Positions 15,013 through 24,441 of a DNA stretch of 64,000 nucleotides are shown in pieces. Location of the stretch: assembly GCF_040513375.1 (NCBI RefSeq), contig NZ_JBEVTG010000001.1:1240001-1304000 (forward strand), read 5' to 3'. The translations under genes were made by a program, and so were the position numbers. Numbering within the stretch: the first letter of the stretch is position 1; the number at the start of each line of letters is the position of its first letter. The notes under the pieces were generated by a model. That model saw only the letters and a program-made list of their open reading frames with translations. It was not told where the DNA came from and did not search any database. The DNA comes from Flagellimonas_B algarum. Lineage in GTDB: Bacteria; Bacteroidota; Bacteroidia; Flavobacteriales; Flavobacteriaceae.

Positions 15013-16671
15013 TTAGGAGAATATGAAATAGGTGCTTATCACCAAGACCGAAATTACGGCGCCGATCAACATCGCATATTTCCACGGAGTCGTATCGATG
15101 GCTTCGGTCGTATCTTCGGCCATGACCTCTGTCTTCGGCATGAACCTTCCAAAGGCCAGCATGACCAAAACATTGAACACGAACAAGATGCCCATAACAT
15201 GCAAATAGTGTGGGTAGGCTTCGGCCTTGATAATGCTTAATTGCGAAAGATCGGTGATCCCTTGGGCTTGTGCGGCCGCCACGGCGGTTTCCCTGAAGTG
15301 CGGTTCCAAGAACAGCAAGCTGATGAGGTACAATAGAACGCCTCCGATCATGACTACCTTAGCTCCTAAGGCCGGTACTTTCTTGGTCATGATGCCCGTC
15401 ATCACCACGGCAAGAATGGGAACACTCAAACTACCCAAAGACTGTTGGATGTAGCTGAAGAGCCCGTCGGGTGCATTGGCGATAAAAGGGGCAATGGTCA
15501 TTGAAATGATGCCTAGGGCCAGTCCGAATCGTTTACCGGCCTTTACCGTTTCCATATCGGTAGCATCTTTTTTGAAGAACATTTTAAACAAGTCGAATCC
15601 GAACAAGGTCGCGCTACTGTTCAGTAGGCTATTGAACGAACTCAAGACGGCACCGAAAAGTACGGCAGCGAAGAATCCGGTCAGTCCGGCAGGCAATACT
15701 TTCGCAACTAGGGCAGGATAGGCTTGATCTGCATTTTCCAACTGCCCTTCAAAGACATGCCATGAGATGATGCCCGGTAGTACAACGATTACCGGTATCA
15801 CGAATTTGACGAAGGCGGCGAGTAACATCCCCTTTTGGCCTTCCTTAAGGCTCTTGGCCCCGAACACACGTTGTAATATGGATTGGTTCGTTCCCCAATA
15901 ATAGATTTGGGCGATCATCATTCCGGTAAAGACCGTTCCGAACGGAATCGATGAATCGACTGCCCCTTTCATCACGAACTTTTCCGGGTTGCTTTCCCAT
16001 AAGATATCCAAGCCTTTCCCGAAACTTCCGTCCCCGATCAACATCAATCCGAAAATCGGAATCAATAATCCACCGATCAACAAACCGATCGCGTTGATGA
16101 GATCCGATACCGCAACCGCTTTCAGTCCGCCGAAAATCGCATAGACCATCCCGATAAGTCCGATGGTCCAAACGCAGAGCCAAATCACCGTCCAGGGTGC
16201 CATCCCGAGCACCTCCGGAAGATCGAACATGGTGCTGAACGCTAAGGAACCTGAATAGAGTATGGTCGGTAACAAAACGATCCCATAGGCAAACAAGAAC
16301 AATATGGATAACAAGGCCTTGGTCTGCTTGTCGAAACGTTTTTCTATAAATTCGGGAATGGTCGTGATACCCTTACTCATGTATTTGGGCAACAAATAAA
16401 TAGCGGTGAAAATCATGGCTATGGCGGCCAAGGTTTCCCAGGCCATCACCATCAGCCCTTCGTCAAAGGCCTGACCGTTCAAGCCTACGATCTGTTAGGC
16501 CGAAAGGTTGGTCAACAGTAAGGAGCCCGCAATGGTGATCGCCCCAAGGCTCCGTCCGCCCAAGTAAAAACCATCAGCTGATTTTTCGTCGGTCTTTCGG
16601 GTGGCGTACCAAGCCACCACGGCAACGAATAAAGTAAAGCCCAAAAAAGAAAGTAAGGTAAGTAGTCCCAT
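15013..16671 (-). pseudogene. Sodium:solute symporter, interrupted by one in-frame stop
   Basis: The full frame from ATG 16671 to 15013 encodes about 552 residues of a sodium:solute symporter (SGLT-like, Na+-coupled sugar or other solute uptake) with a normal number of membrane helices. Codon 59 is TAA (16495-16497 on the plus strand) inside L-L-L-T-N-L-S-A-*-Q-I-V-G-L-N-G, where the family carries a Glu (T-E-Q-x-V-G-L-N-G). A single change GAA to TAA explains it, with no frameshift. A downstream TTG (16482) would restart inside the protein and lose the first helices. Recent inactivation, sequencing error or readthrough are the options; inactivation is most likely. Confidence 0.9.
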
Positions 16672-16774
16672 AGCGGTTGTTATCGTTAGTTGGTGACCTA
16701 AAATAGTGAAAATATCGGTATTGGCCGAGCTGGGTGCTAGATGCCATTCCTAGCAGGTCTTCAGTGGTTTGGAA

Positions 16775-17338
16775 TTAGACTTGGTCATACCGAAAACAAC
16801 CGACCTCATGGTCGTTGACCACTCCAACGGCTTGTAGGAACGCATAGATCACGGTGCTGCCCACGAATTTGAACCCTCTTTTTTTCAGGTCTTTGCTAAT
16901 GGTATCCGAAAGCGGAGTGGTTGCCGGGGCGTCTTTATAGTTGGTCCAAGCGTTTTTTATCGGGGTATGGTCTACAAAGGCCCAAAGGTAGTCGCTGAAA
17001 CTACCGAACTCTTCTTGTACCGTCATAAAGGCCTTGGCATTGCTTACCGTCGCGTTTACTTTTAATTTGTTCCGCACGATACCGGTATCTTGAAGTAGGG
17101 CATCGATTTTGGGCTGCTGGTACCCGGCGATTTTTCGATAGTCGAATTGGTCGAAGGCGGAACGGAAATTTTCACGTTTGCGAAGAATGGTAATCCAACT
17201 CAATCCTGCTTGAAAGGTTTCCAAGACCAGGAATTCGAATAAGATCCCGTCATCTTTTACGGGCACTCCCCATTCTTCATCGTGATAGGCTTCATAAAGT
17301 GCGTCCCCTTCACTCCAGCCACAGCGGTTGACCTGCAT
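16775..17338 (-). CDS. tag: DNA-3-methyladenine glycosylase I
   Basis: A 187-residue Tag protein that removes 3-methyladenine from alkylated DNA in base-excision repair. Family marks: R-C-G-W-S-E-G at the N-terminus, Y-H-D-E-E-W-G-V-P, L-E-x-F-Q-A-G-L-S-W-I-T-I-L-R-K-R, and a C-terminal H-E-V-G-C-F with zinc ligands. Length and N-terminus are normal. It lies about 100 bp from the broken symporter and stands alone. Confidence 0.95.
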   Translation of the reverse strand: MQVNRCGWSEGDALYEAYHDEEWGVPVKDDGILFEFLVLETFQAGLSWITILRKRENFRSAFDQFDYRKIAGYQQPKIDALLQDTGIVRNKLKVNATVSNAKAFMTVQEEFGSFSDYLWAFVDHTPIKNAWTNYKDAPATTPLSDTISKDLKKRGFKFVGSTVIYAFLQAVGVVNDHEVGCFRYDQV

Positions 17339-17393
17339 GCAATGCGCTTAAAGATTTTGTTCAAGATACGTATAAAGGGGCATTCGTTAAAGG

Positions 17394-17445
17394 AAAAGCA
17401 TCGGCCCAGGAAAAAAAGGTGAACATGAAGCGGGCCAATGCTTTT
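17394..17445 (-). terminator. Long hairpin after the paralogous secreted pair
   Basis: Arms AAAAGCATCGGCCC (17394-17407) and GGGCCAATGCTTTT (17432-17445) pair over 14 bp with one G-T, loop of 24 nt. On the minus strand it ends in TTTT and lies just after the stop of 17460-17846, so it probably terminates that operon; it could work in both directions. Confidence 0.5.
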
Positions 17446-17459
17446 ACAGAGAACAAACG

Positions 17460-17846
17460 TTATTTTACGATCGCACCTTGAGCGCCTTCCGACTTCGGAA
17501 GAGTGAGCTCCCCTGCTTCAAGGGCTCCCTCGATATCGACCGTAAGGGTTCTGAAGGCCTTAAAGAAGCGTCTTTTATCGGTACGCTCGATTATAGCGTA
17601 TGACGTTTCCTTTTCGTAGACCAGATCTTTGATGATGACGCTACTGTTCCTGAATTTCGAGAAATTCAAAATCCCGCCCCGTTTCATAATGATGTTCTTT
17701 CGGGGCACTTCGATATACTCATAATCATTGGAGGGAACGGAGGCGATTTTCAGTTCGTCACCAATGTTCACGACCGGTACCTTGTTTTGGGCATGAAGAC
17801 CTATCGCGAACAGAAAGATCAGCAAGCCGTTAATCGTTGTTTTCAT
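17460..17846 (-). CDS. Small secreted protein, paralogue of its upstream neighbour
   Basis: A 128-residue protein with a signal peptide (to about residue 19, L-H-A-Q) and a beta-rich mature part. The segment A-I-I-E-R-T-D-K-R-R-F-F-K-A-F-R-T-L aligns with A-V-V-I-R-R-E-D-G-K-D-F-F-G-Y-R-R-T-L of the neighbouring gene. This indicates tandem duplication followed by strong divergence. Its start overlaps the end of the neighbour by 17 bp, so the two are co-translated. No family function is known to me. Confidence 0.72.
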   Translation of the reverse strand: MKTTINGLLIFLFAIGLHAQNKVPVVNIGDELKIASVPSNDYEYIEVPRKNIIMKRGGILNFSKFRNSSVIIKDLVYEKETSYAIIERTDKRRFFKAFRTLTVDIEGALEAGELTLPKSEGAQGAIVK

Positions 17847-18219
17847 TTGTATTGGTTTTAGGTATGGAATCCATTTGATCGATCGGTCTCAAGATCGCTT
17901 TCAGGGTACGCCGATAGCCAAAAAAATCCTTTCCGTCTTCCCTTCGTATCACCACTGCCGTCGTTCCATCGGGCTGCACGTCCATTTGCTCGATGACCAC
18001 GATGTTCCCGTGAAGGTTGAGTACCGGCCCTAAGCCAGACCTACTATTCATCGGATTGAACTGCACCACGGTCTCTAAGTATGGCAATTCGGCGATGAGT
18101 CGTTTTTCACTATCGCCCCTGCTTTCATTGAAATGCTCAAAACGGATTTCGTACAACCGCTGTTGTGCGTTGACCGAAAAGAAAACCAATCCAAGAAACA
18201 CGGGTAAAAGTCGAACCAT
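17830..18219 (-). CDS. Small secreted protein, first gene of a paralogous pair
   Basis: A 129-residue protein with a signal peptide (to residue 18, V-N-A-Q), beta-rich, with an unusual Asn/Thr-rich C-terminus (T-N-T-N-E-N-N-D). It is paralogous to the downstream gene. It diverges from tetR across an AT-rich 125-bp region, so the same operator could affect both. Function unknown. Confidence 0.7.
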   Translation of the reverse strand: MVRLLPVFLGLVFFSVNAQQRLYEIRFEHFNESRGDSEKRLIAELPYLETVVQFNPMNSRSGLGPVLNLHGNIVVIEQMDVQPDGTTAVVIRREDGKDFFGYRRTLKAILRPIDQMDSIPKTNTNENND

Positions 18220-18310
18220 TCATCTCATTTTCAGTATAAAGATAGTATAAGTGTTAAGTATTATAGTTTTACCACCGTTAAAAATTAGTTAATCTATTAA
18301 TATATAAAAG

Positions 18311-18327
18311 TAATACTATTATTTTTG
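18311..18327 (+). promoter_or_regulatory. tetR promoter with overlapping palindrome
   Basis: The -7 element TATTTTTG (18320-18327) is 17 nt before the tetR start. A perfect palindrome TAATA-C-TATTA (18311-18321) overlaps its first bases, and a related inverted copy AGTATTA lies at 18257-18263. A repressor bound here would block the promoter, fitting TetR autoregulation. This is inferred from position only. Confidence 0.55.
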
Positions 18328-18344
18328 CGGGGTAAAATTTTGAT

Positions 18345-19031
18345 ATGGAGCGATTATTGCAAAGTGTGAAAATCGGGATTAATGAAAAGATCTATGTGAA
18401 AGATCCGGAGTCTTCCGATTTGGGAAAACGCATCGTCGAACAAAGCATCGTCATGATCGATGAGATGGGTTTTGAGGCGTTCACCTTTAAAAAACTAGGG
18501 GTTAAGATCGGCTCGAACGAAAGTTCGATCTATCGCTATTTCGAGAATAAGCACAAGTTATTGGTGTATTTGACCTCGTGGTATTGGGGTTGGGTCGAAT
18601 ACCGCCTGGTCTTTTCGACCAACAGCATTTCAGACCCCAAGCTGAAATTGGGCAAAGCCCTCGAAGTGGTTTCAGGCGCCCCCGACCAAGACTTGCATTT
18701 TTCGCACATCAATGAGGTATTGCTCCATAAAATCGTTATTAATGAATCGTACAAATCCTTCCTGACCAAAGAGGTAGATCAAGAGAACAAGGAAGGGTAT
18801 TTCGGTATCTATAAGCGGATGGTGACCCGGATCGGTGAAATGGTACATGCCTATGACCCGGCTTACGACTTTCCGATGAGTTTGGCCAGCACCGTACTCG
18901 AAGGGGTGATGCACCAGCATTTCCTCCGTTCCCATTTCGCCACCCTGACCGATTGCAACAAGACCATCAGTCCAGGGGATTTCTTCGCAAACTTGGTGTT
19001 CAATACACTAAATCCACAATCGAATGGCTAA
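18345..19031 (+). CDS. TetR/AcrR family regulator of the export operon
   Basis: A 228-residue protein. The N-terminal helix-turn-helix (about residues 28-75) has the TetR pattern M-I-D-E-M-G-F-E-A-F-T-F-K-K-L-G ... S-S-I-Y-R-Y-F-E-N-K-H-K-L-L. The C-terminal helical ligand domain is unassigned. It is the first gene of a tight operon (8-bp overlap with the ABC gene) and probably represses the operon until a substrate or membrane stress releases it. Confidence 0.9.
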   Translation: MERLLQSVKIGINEKIYVKDPESSDLGKRIVEQSIVMIDEMGFEAFTFKKLGVKIGSNESSIYRYFENKHKLLVYLTSWYWGWVEYRLVFSTNSISDPKLKLGKALEVVSGAPDQDLHFSHINEVLLHKIVINESYKSFLTKEVDQENKEGYFGIYKRMVTRIGEMVHAYDPAYDFPMSLASTVLEGVMHQHFLRSHFATLTDCNKTISPGDFFANLVFNTLNPQSNG

Positions 19032-20706
19032 AAACATTCTCACAGCTTGGCAAAGGTTAATTGGCCTTTTAAAGCTGGATAGAAAAGACATTCTACAGGT
19101 CTTTTACTACGCTATTTTCGCAGGTTTGGTCAATTTGTCCCTGCCACTGGGGATTCAGGCCATCATCAACCTCATACAAGGCGCCCAAGTGAGTACCTCA
19201 TGGATCGTATTGGTGGTGCTCGTGACCTTAGGGGTCGCTTTTGTCGGCGTGCTCCAATTAATGCAGATACGCATTATTGAAAATGTGCAACAGAAAATAT
19301 TTACACGCTCTTCCTTCGAGTTCTCTTATCGTTTTCCGAAAATTAGGATGAGCCAGTTGCGAAACTACTACCCGCCGGAATTGGCGAACCGCTTTTTCGA
19401 TACTTTAACGGTACAGAAGAGTTTGTCCAAGATTTTGATCGACTTTCCAGCGGCCTTGCTTCAAATCATTTTCGGGCTATTGTTGTTGTCGTTCTACCAT
19501 CCCTTTTTTATCGTTTACGGGATTTTGTTGCTGTTGTTGATTTATGTGGTTTTCAAGTTCACGGCGCAACGTGGGCTCGAGACCAGCTTGGACGAATCGG
19601 AGCACAAGTACAAGGTGGCCCACTGGATCCAGGAAATCGCACGATCTATTGTCAGTTTCAAACTTTCAGGAAAGACTTCCCATGCTATAGACAAGAATGA
19701 TACCTTGGTGGTGGAGTATCTGGAAGCCCGTGAAAGCCACTTCAAGATCTTGGTATTACAGTTCATTCAAATGGTAGGTTTCAAGGTGTTGGTCACTGCC
19801 GGATTGCTGTTGATCGGTGGACTTTTGGTACTGAATCAAGAAATGAACATCGGGCAGTTCGTCGCTGCCGAAATCATCATCCTCTTAGTGATCAGTTCGG
19901 TCGAGAAGTTGATTTTGGGCCTGGAGACATTCTACGATCTGTTGACCTCACTTGAAAAATTGGGACAGGTTGTCGATAAAGAATTGGAACCCCAATCCGG
20001 TGAGCGGCCTTTTAAAAGAAACGAAGGTTTCGTAGTCGAACTAAAGGATATCTCGTATCGGGTACCCGAACGAGATAAAAAGATCATTGATGGTATTTCA
20101 ATGTCGATCTCACCCGAATGTACCATCTTGTTCCAAGGCCCGAGTGGTTCGGGTAAGTCCACCTTATTGCGGCTCATGGCAGGCATTTTGGAACCTGATG
20201 AGGGTAAGATCTTTATCAATGATGTGGCCTTACAAGGAATCAACCTCAATTATTACCGCTCCCACTTAGGACAGTCATTGAGCGAGGAATCCCCTTTTGA
20301 GGGCACAATTTTGAACAACATCACTTTTGGGGATGCCGATATTTCACAGGAACAGGTGTATTGGGCCCTTGAAAAAACGAAGTTGACCGAATTCGTGAAA
20401 GACCAACCCAATGGGTTGAATACCATGTTGTATCCGGAAGGAAAACAGATCCCATATACGGTTTCGAAGAAGATCGTTTTGGCACGGAGCATCGTTCGAA
20501 AGCCCAAACTCTTGATCCTCAAAGATCCTTTGGACCAATTCGGGGAGGCAGAGGCCAATGAGATGATGGACTTTTTGGTCGACCCTTCCAACGGATGGGC
20601 TTTGGTCATTGTCAGTGAAAACCCGAAGTGGATCAAAAAATGTGGCCGTATCATCACTATTGATGGTGGCAAATTGATAAACGAAAGAAAAGGAGGCAAT
20701 GCTTAA
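19024..20706 (+). CDS. ABC exporter subunit with degenerate ATPase motifs
   Basis: A 560-residue half-transporter: about six membrane helices (residues 20-300), then a nucleotide-binding domain. Walker A is intact (G-P-S-G-S-G-K-S-T, 372-380) and the Q-loop Gln is present. The signature that should read L-S-G-G-Q is Y-T-V-S-K-K (478-483), Walker B Asp is Lys500, the catalytic Glu position is Asp501, and the switch His is missing (V-S-E-N-P). It can probably bind ATP but is unlikely to hydrolyse it normally. Overlaps with tetR and hlyD genes (8 bp each) show it belongs to a type I secretion-like operon. Confidence 0.9.
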   Translation: MAKNILTAWQRLIGLLKLDRKDILQVFYYAIFAGLVNLSLPLGIQAIINLIQGAQVSTSWIVLVVLVTLGVAFVGVLQLMQIRIIENVQQKIFTRSSFEFSYRFPKIRMSQLRNYYPPELANRFFDTLTVQKSLSKILIDFPAALLQIIFGLLLLSFYHPFFIVYGILLLLLIYVVFKFTAQRGLETSLDESEHKYKVAHWIQEIARSIVSFKLSGKTSHAIDKNDTLVVEYLEARESHFKILVLQFIQMVGFKVLVTAGLLLIGGLLVLNQEMNIGQFVAAEIIILLVISSVEKLILGLETFYDLLTSLEKLGQVVDKELEPQSGERPFKRNEGFVVELKDISYRVPERDKKIIDGISMSISPECTILFQGPSGSGKSTLLRLMAGILEPDEGKIFINDVALQGINLNYYRSHLGQSLSEESPFEGTILNNITFGDADISQEQVYWALEKTKLTEFVKDQPNGLNTMLYPEGKQIPYTVSKKIVLARSIVRKPKLLILKDPLDQFGEAEANEMMDFLVDPSNGWALVIVSENPKWIKKCGRIITIDGGKLINERKGGNA

Positions 20707-22051
20707 TATTTCGCACAACAAGCTGAATGAGAAAGTTGACTTGACGAGGTTCAAGGCGGCCCGAAGGGTCTTCCATAAAAGGCATTTCAAACACTTCAAC
20801 CGCTTTTTAATGGCCTTTGCCATTATAGGGTTCATTACGCTTTTCTTGCCTTGGACCCAGAATATCACCGGTAAGGGCTACTTGACGACCTTGACCCCGG
20901 ATCAACGACCACAGACGATACAATCGCCCATTCCGGGAAGGATAGAGAAGTGGTACGTGCGTGAGGGTGATTTTGTGGCCAAAGGCGATACGATCCTGTT
21001 TATTTCAGAGGTCAAGAACGAATATTTCGATCCGAATTTGGTCGCCAGGACCGGCCAACAGATCAAGGCCAAGGAAATGGCGGTTACTTCGTACCAAGAA
21101 AAGGTCAAGGCGCTGAACACCCAAATCGGGGCTTTGACCAATGAGCGCGGTTTGAAATTGGAGCAGGCCAAGAACAAATTGCTGCAATCGAAATTGAAGG
21201 TGCAAAGCGATAGTATCGATCTTGAGGCGGCCAAAACCAACATTACCATTGCAGAAAGACAGTTCAATCGGGTCGTACAGTTAGAATCTGAAGGCCTTAA
21301 GGCATTGACCGATGTGGAGGAAAAGCGCCTGAAGTTGCAAGAAACCCAGGCGAAGTTGATCTCACAACAGAACAAGTTATTGGCCAGTAGGAACGAGGTG
21401 ATCAATGCCGAAGTAGAAATCAATCGGGTACGTGCCTCATATACGGATAAGATTTCAAAGGCGCAGAGCGATATGTTCACCGCCCAATCGAACCAGTTCG
21501 ACTCCGAAGCCCAGGTAACGAAATTGGAAAACCAGTATACGAATTACGAGATCCGAAACGATTTGTATTATATCAAGGCCCCGCAAAGTGGGTTTATCAA
21601 CAAAGCCTTGCAAGGGGGTATCGGTGAAACTTTTAAGGAAGGAGATCGACTGGTAGGGATCATGCCCGCCAATATCGATATGGCGGTAGAGACCTTTGTA
21701 GAACCGATCGATTTGCCCTTGCTCCATATTGGCGAAAAAGTGAGGATCCAGTTTGACGGATGGCCGGCGATCGTTTTCAGTGGTTGGCCCAACGTCTCTT
21801 ATGGAACTTACGGGGGCACCGTGGTCGCGATCGAAACTTTTATCAGTGAAAATGGGAAATACCGGGTGTTGTTGGCCCCAGATGCCGACGATCACGACTG
21901 GCCGAAAGACCTCCGGGTCGGATCAGGGGCCAATACCATTGCCCTTCTTGAAGACGTACCGATTTGGTTCGAACTATGGCGGCAATTGAACGGTTTCCCC
22001 CCCAATTATTATCAACCCCAAAACGACATGGCCAAGGCCGATAAGAAATGA
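20699..22051 (+). CDS. HlyD family membrane fusion protein
   Basis: A 450-residue periplasmic adaptor with one membrane helix (about 38-58), a biotinyl-lipoyl-like domain (I-P-G-R-I-E-K-W-Y-V-R-E-G-D-F-V-A-K-G-D), a long coiled coil (about 115-280) and a beta-barrel domain. HlyD proteins join an inner-membrane ABC exporter to a TolC channel. It overlaps the ABC gene by 8 bp and the TolC gene by 4 bp, and is probably the structural bridge of this complex. Confidence 0.92.
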   Translation: MLNISHNKLNEKVDLTRFKAARRVFHKRHFKHFNRFLMAFAIIGFITLFLPWTQNITGKGYLTTLTPDQRPQTIQSPIPGRIEKWYVREGDFVAKGDTILFISEVKNEYFDPNLVARTGQQIKAKEMAVTSYQEKVKALNTQIGALTNERGLKLEQAKNKLLQSKLKVQSDSIDLEAAKTNITIAERQFNRVVQLESEGLKALTDVEEKRLKLQETQAKLISQQNKLLASRNEVINAEVEINRVRASYTDKISKAQSDMFTAQSNQFDSEAQVTKLENQYTNYEIRNDLYYIKAPQSGFINKALQGGIGETFKEGDRLVGIMPANIDMAVETFVEPIDLPLLHIGEKVRIQFDGWPAIVFSGWPNVSYGTYGGTVVAIETFISENGKYRVLLAPDADDHDWPKDLRVGSGANTIALLEDVPIWFELWRQLNGFPPNYYQPQNDMAKADKK

Positions 22052-23451
22052 GGACAAGACTACTTGTTTGTTGCCTTCTGATATGCGTCGGTACGGTTGG
22101 TCATGCCCAGAACGACAGCCTGACTTTGCGGTTCAATGAGTACTTGGGTTATGTCAAAAAGTACCACCCGATCGCCCGACAGGCCCAATTGACCATTGGG
22201 ATCGGCCAAGCGAATTTGATGAAGGCCCGAGGAGGCTTCGACCCCAAGTTGGAAGTCGACTATGATCGCAAGGAATTCAAGGGCACCGAATATTGGGACC
22301 GCCTGAACGCGACCTTTAAGATACCGACCTATTTTGGCATCGAACTGAAAGGGAACTTCGAGCAGATCGAGGGGGAATTCACCAATAGGGATGAGTTCTT
22401 ACCCGAAGACGGCCTATACAGTGCCGGGGTTTCGATGTCGTTAGGGCAAGGGTTTTGGATCAATGAGCGAATGGCCACGCTTCGCAAGGCCAAGTTCTTC
22501 AGGGAACAGTCAAAAGCCGATCAAGACCTTTTGGTCAACCAAGTCCTGTTCGATGCAGCCATGGCGTATTTTGATTGGTTGCAAGCGCATAAGGATGCGG
22601 GGATTTTCAATAACTTTTTAGGGAATGCCCAAGTTCGATTCGAAGGGATAAAAAAGAGTGCCCTGGCCGGAGATCGGGCAATGATCGATACGGTAGAGGC
22701 TAAGATCGCGGTCCAAAATCGGCAATTGAGCTTGGAGCAGGCCAAAGTTAAGTTGATGAAGCGTTCGCTCGAATTGTCGAATTTTCTGTGGATCGAGAAT
22801 GTGCCCGTCGAACTCCAACCAGGGGTCATACCCGAGCCCGATTTGAGTGGCGCCATTGATGCCACCTTAGAGATCATGGGGAAACCGTTGGATAGCTTCA
22901 CTTTGGAGAACCATCCGAAGCTCCGCTCTTTGGACTATAAAATCGATGGCCTGACCGTTGACAAGCGACTAAAAGCCAACAAATTATTGCCTAGGATCGA
23001 TGTCGAATACAACTTTTTGACCGAGACCCCCGATCAGATTGGAAGTTTTCGTTTTGAAGACTACAAAGGCGGGCTGACCTTTCGTTTCCCTTTGTTCCTG
23101 CGTAAGGAACGCGGCGATTTGAAATTGGCAAAATTCAAATTACAGGATGCCGAATTCGAGCGTGATAACGCCCAGGTCGAGATCCAGAATAAGGTGCTGG
23201 CGATCTATCGTGAATTGGATTCGTTCGATACCCAGAACCTATTGATCGAAAACATCGTGACCGATTACGGTACCCTCTTGGCCGCTGAAGAACGCAAATT
23301 CAGCTTCGGTGAAAGCTCCTTGTTTTTGATCAATTCCCGAGAAAGCAAGCTGATCGATGCCCAACTCAAGCAAAACGAGCTGCGTAACAAATTTTTCGGC
23401 ACCAAGGCCAAGCTGTTCAAGAGCCTGGCCATCAACCCTGAAAGTTTATAG
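22048..23451 (+). CDS. TolC family outer-membrane channel
   Basis: A 467-residue protein with a signal peptide (to about residue 21, G-H-A-Q) and two helical repeats characteristic of outer-membrane efflux proteins (long amphipathic helices with periodic L/A, near 160-240 and 370-460). It forms the outer-membrane duct for the HlyD/ABC system. The order tetR, ABC, HlyD, TolC is complete, so the operon can export a substrate across both membranes, but no cargo gene is recognisable nearby. Confidence 0.9.
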   Translation: MRTRLLVCCLLICVGTVGHAQNDSLTLRFNEYLGYVKKYHPIARQAQLTIGIGQANLMKARGGFDPKLEVDYDRKEFKGTEYWDRLNATFKIPTYFGIELKGNFEQIEGEFTNRDEFLPEDGLYSAGVSMSLGQGFWINERMATLRKAKFFREQSKADQDLLVNQVLFDAAMAYFDWLQAHKDAGIFNNFLGNAQVRFEGIKKSALAGDRAMIDTVEAKIAVQNRQLSLEQAKVKLMKRSLELSNFLWIENVPVELQPGVIPEPDLSGAIDATLEIMGKPLDSFTLENHPKLRSLDYKIDGLTVDKRLKANKLLPRIDVEYNFLTETPDQIGSFRFEDYKGGLTFRFPLFLRKERGDLKLAKFKLQDAEFERDNAQVEIQNKVLAIYRELDSFDTQNLLIENIVTDYGTLLAAEERKFSFGESSLFLINSRESKLIDAQLKQNELRNKFFGTKAKLFKSLAINPESL

Positions 23452-23454
23452 GAT

Positions 23455-24363
23455 ATGGAAACCGCAGCTGCCGAAAGAGGACTAGATTCCAATCCAGATA
23501 AAGAAAGGGGCGTCGGCCCCTTAGGCGAAATCCGTGATGTGGTTTTTATCGCCTTGGGGATTTTTTCAGCCGCCTTCGGTCTTGAAAGTTTCCTATTGCC
23601 AAACACCTTTATCGATGGTGGGGCAACCGGCATTTCCTTGTTGATATCCGAAGTGGCTTTGATCCCGCTTTCGGTATTGATCGTTTTGGTGAACGCGCCG
23701 TTCTTGGTGCTCGCTTATACGACGATAGGCCGCCAATTCGCCTTAAAAGCACTATTGGCCATATTAGGATTGGCGTTGATCTTGGCACTGATCGATTTTC
23801 CTGAAGTGACCCAAGACAAGTTGTTGGTCGCGGTTTTCGGAGGCTTTTTCCTCGGGGCCGGAATCGGTCTTTCCATTCGGGGCGGGAGTGTGTTGGACGG
23901 TACCGAGATTTTGGCGATTTACCTGAGTAGGAAATTGACCCTGAAAATCGGGGACGTGATCATCATCATCAACGTATTCATCTTTCTGGCGGCAGGCTAC
24001 TTGCTTTCCATAGAAGCGGCCTTATATTCGATGTTGACCTATTTGGCGGCTTCGAAGACTTTGGACTTTATCGTAGATGGTATCGAGGAATATACAGGCG
24101 TCACCATCATTTCGCCTGCTAGTGAGGAAATCCGTGCAATGATCACCGATAAGATGGGCCGGGGTTTAACGGTCTATAATGCCATCGGAGGCTATGGCAA
24201 ACAAGGAAAAAGAAACACCTACGACGTCATATACACTGTGATTACCCGGCTTGAGATCAGGAAACTCACCGCTGAGATCGAACGAATCGACAAAGGGGCG
24301 TTCGTCATCATGAGCAGTATCAATGATACCCGTGGTGGGATGGTGAAGAAAAGGAAGCTATGA
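23455..24363 (+). CDS. YitT family membrane protein
   Basis: A 302-residue protein with about six helices (residues 25-205) and a C-terminal DUF2179 domain (about 220-290: I-I-S-P-A-S-E-E-I-R, G-R-G-L-T-V-Y, I-T-R-L-E-I-R-K-L). The family is often linked to transport or stress but the substrate is unknown. It starts 3 bp after the TolC gene, so it probably shares the operon. Conservation of the operon order would show whether it takes part in export. Confidence 0.87.
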   Translation: METAAAERGLDSNPDKERGVGPLGEIRDVVFIALGIFSAAFGLESFLLPNTFIDGGATGISLLISEVALIPLSVLIVLVNAPFLVLAYTTIGRQFALKALLAILGLALILALIDFPEVTQDKLLVAVFGGFFLGAGIGLSIRGGSVLDGTEILAIYLSRKLTLKIGDVIIIINVFIFLAAGYLLSIEAALYSMLTYLAASKTLDFIVDGIEEYTGVTIISPASEEIRAMITDKMGRGLTVYNAIGGYGKQGKRNTYDVIYTVITRLEIRKLTAEIERIDKGAFVIMSSINDTRGGMVKKRKL

Positions 24364-24441
24364 CCTGCCCAGACGGAAACCAAGCTGTTAGCTTTTCCAA
24401 ATTGCAACGACCATTGCATTTCAAGATTCAAAAGCAAAACA

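Noticed and set aside
17342..17480. 45-codon open stretch on the plus strand between tag and the secreted pair
   Set aside because: A stop precedes it, no plausible start exists, and the bases form the long hairpin terminator.
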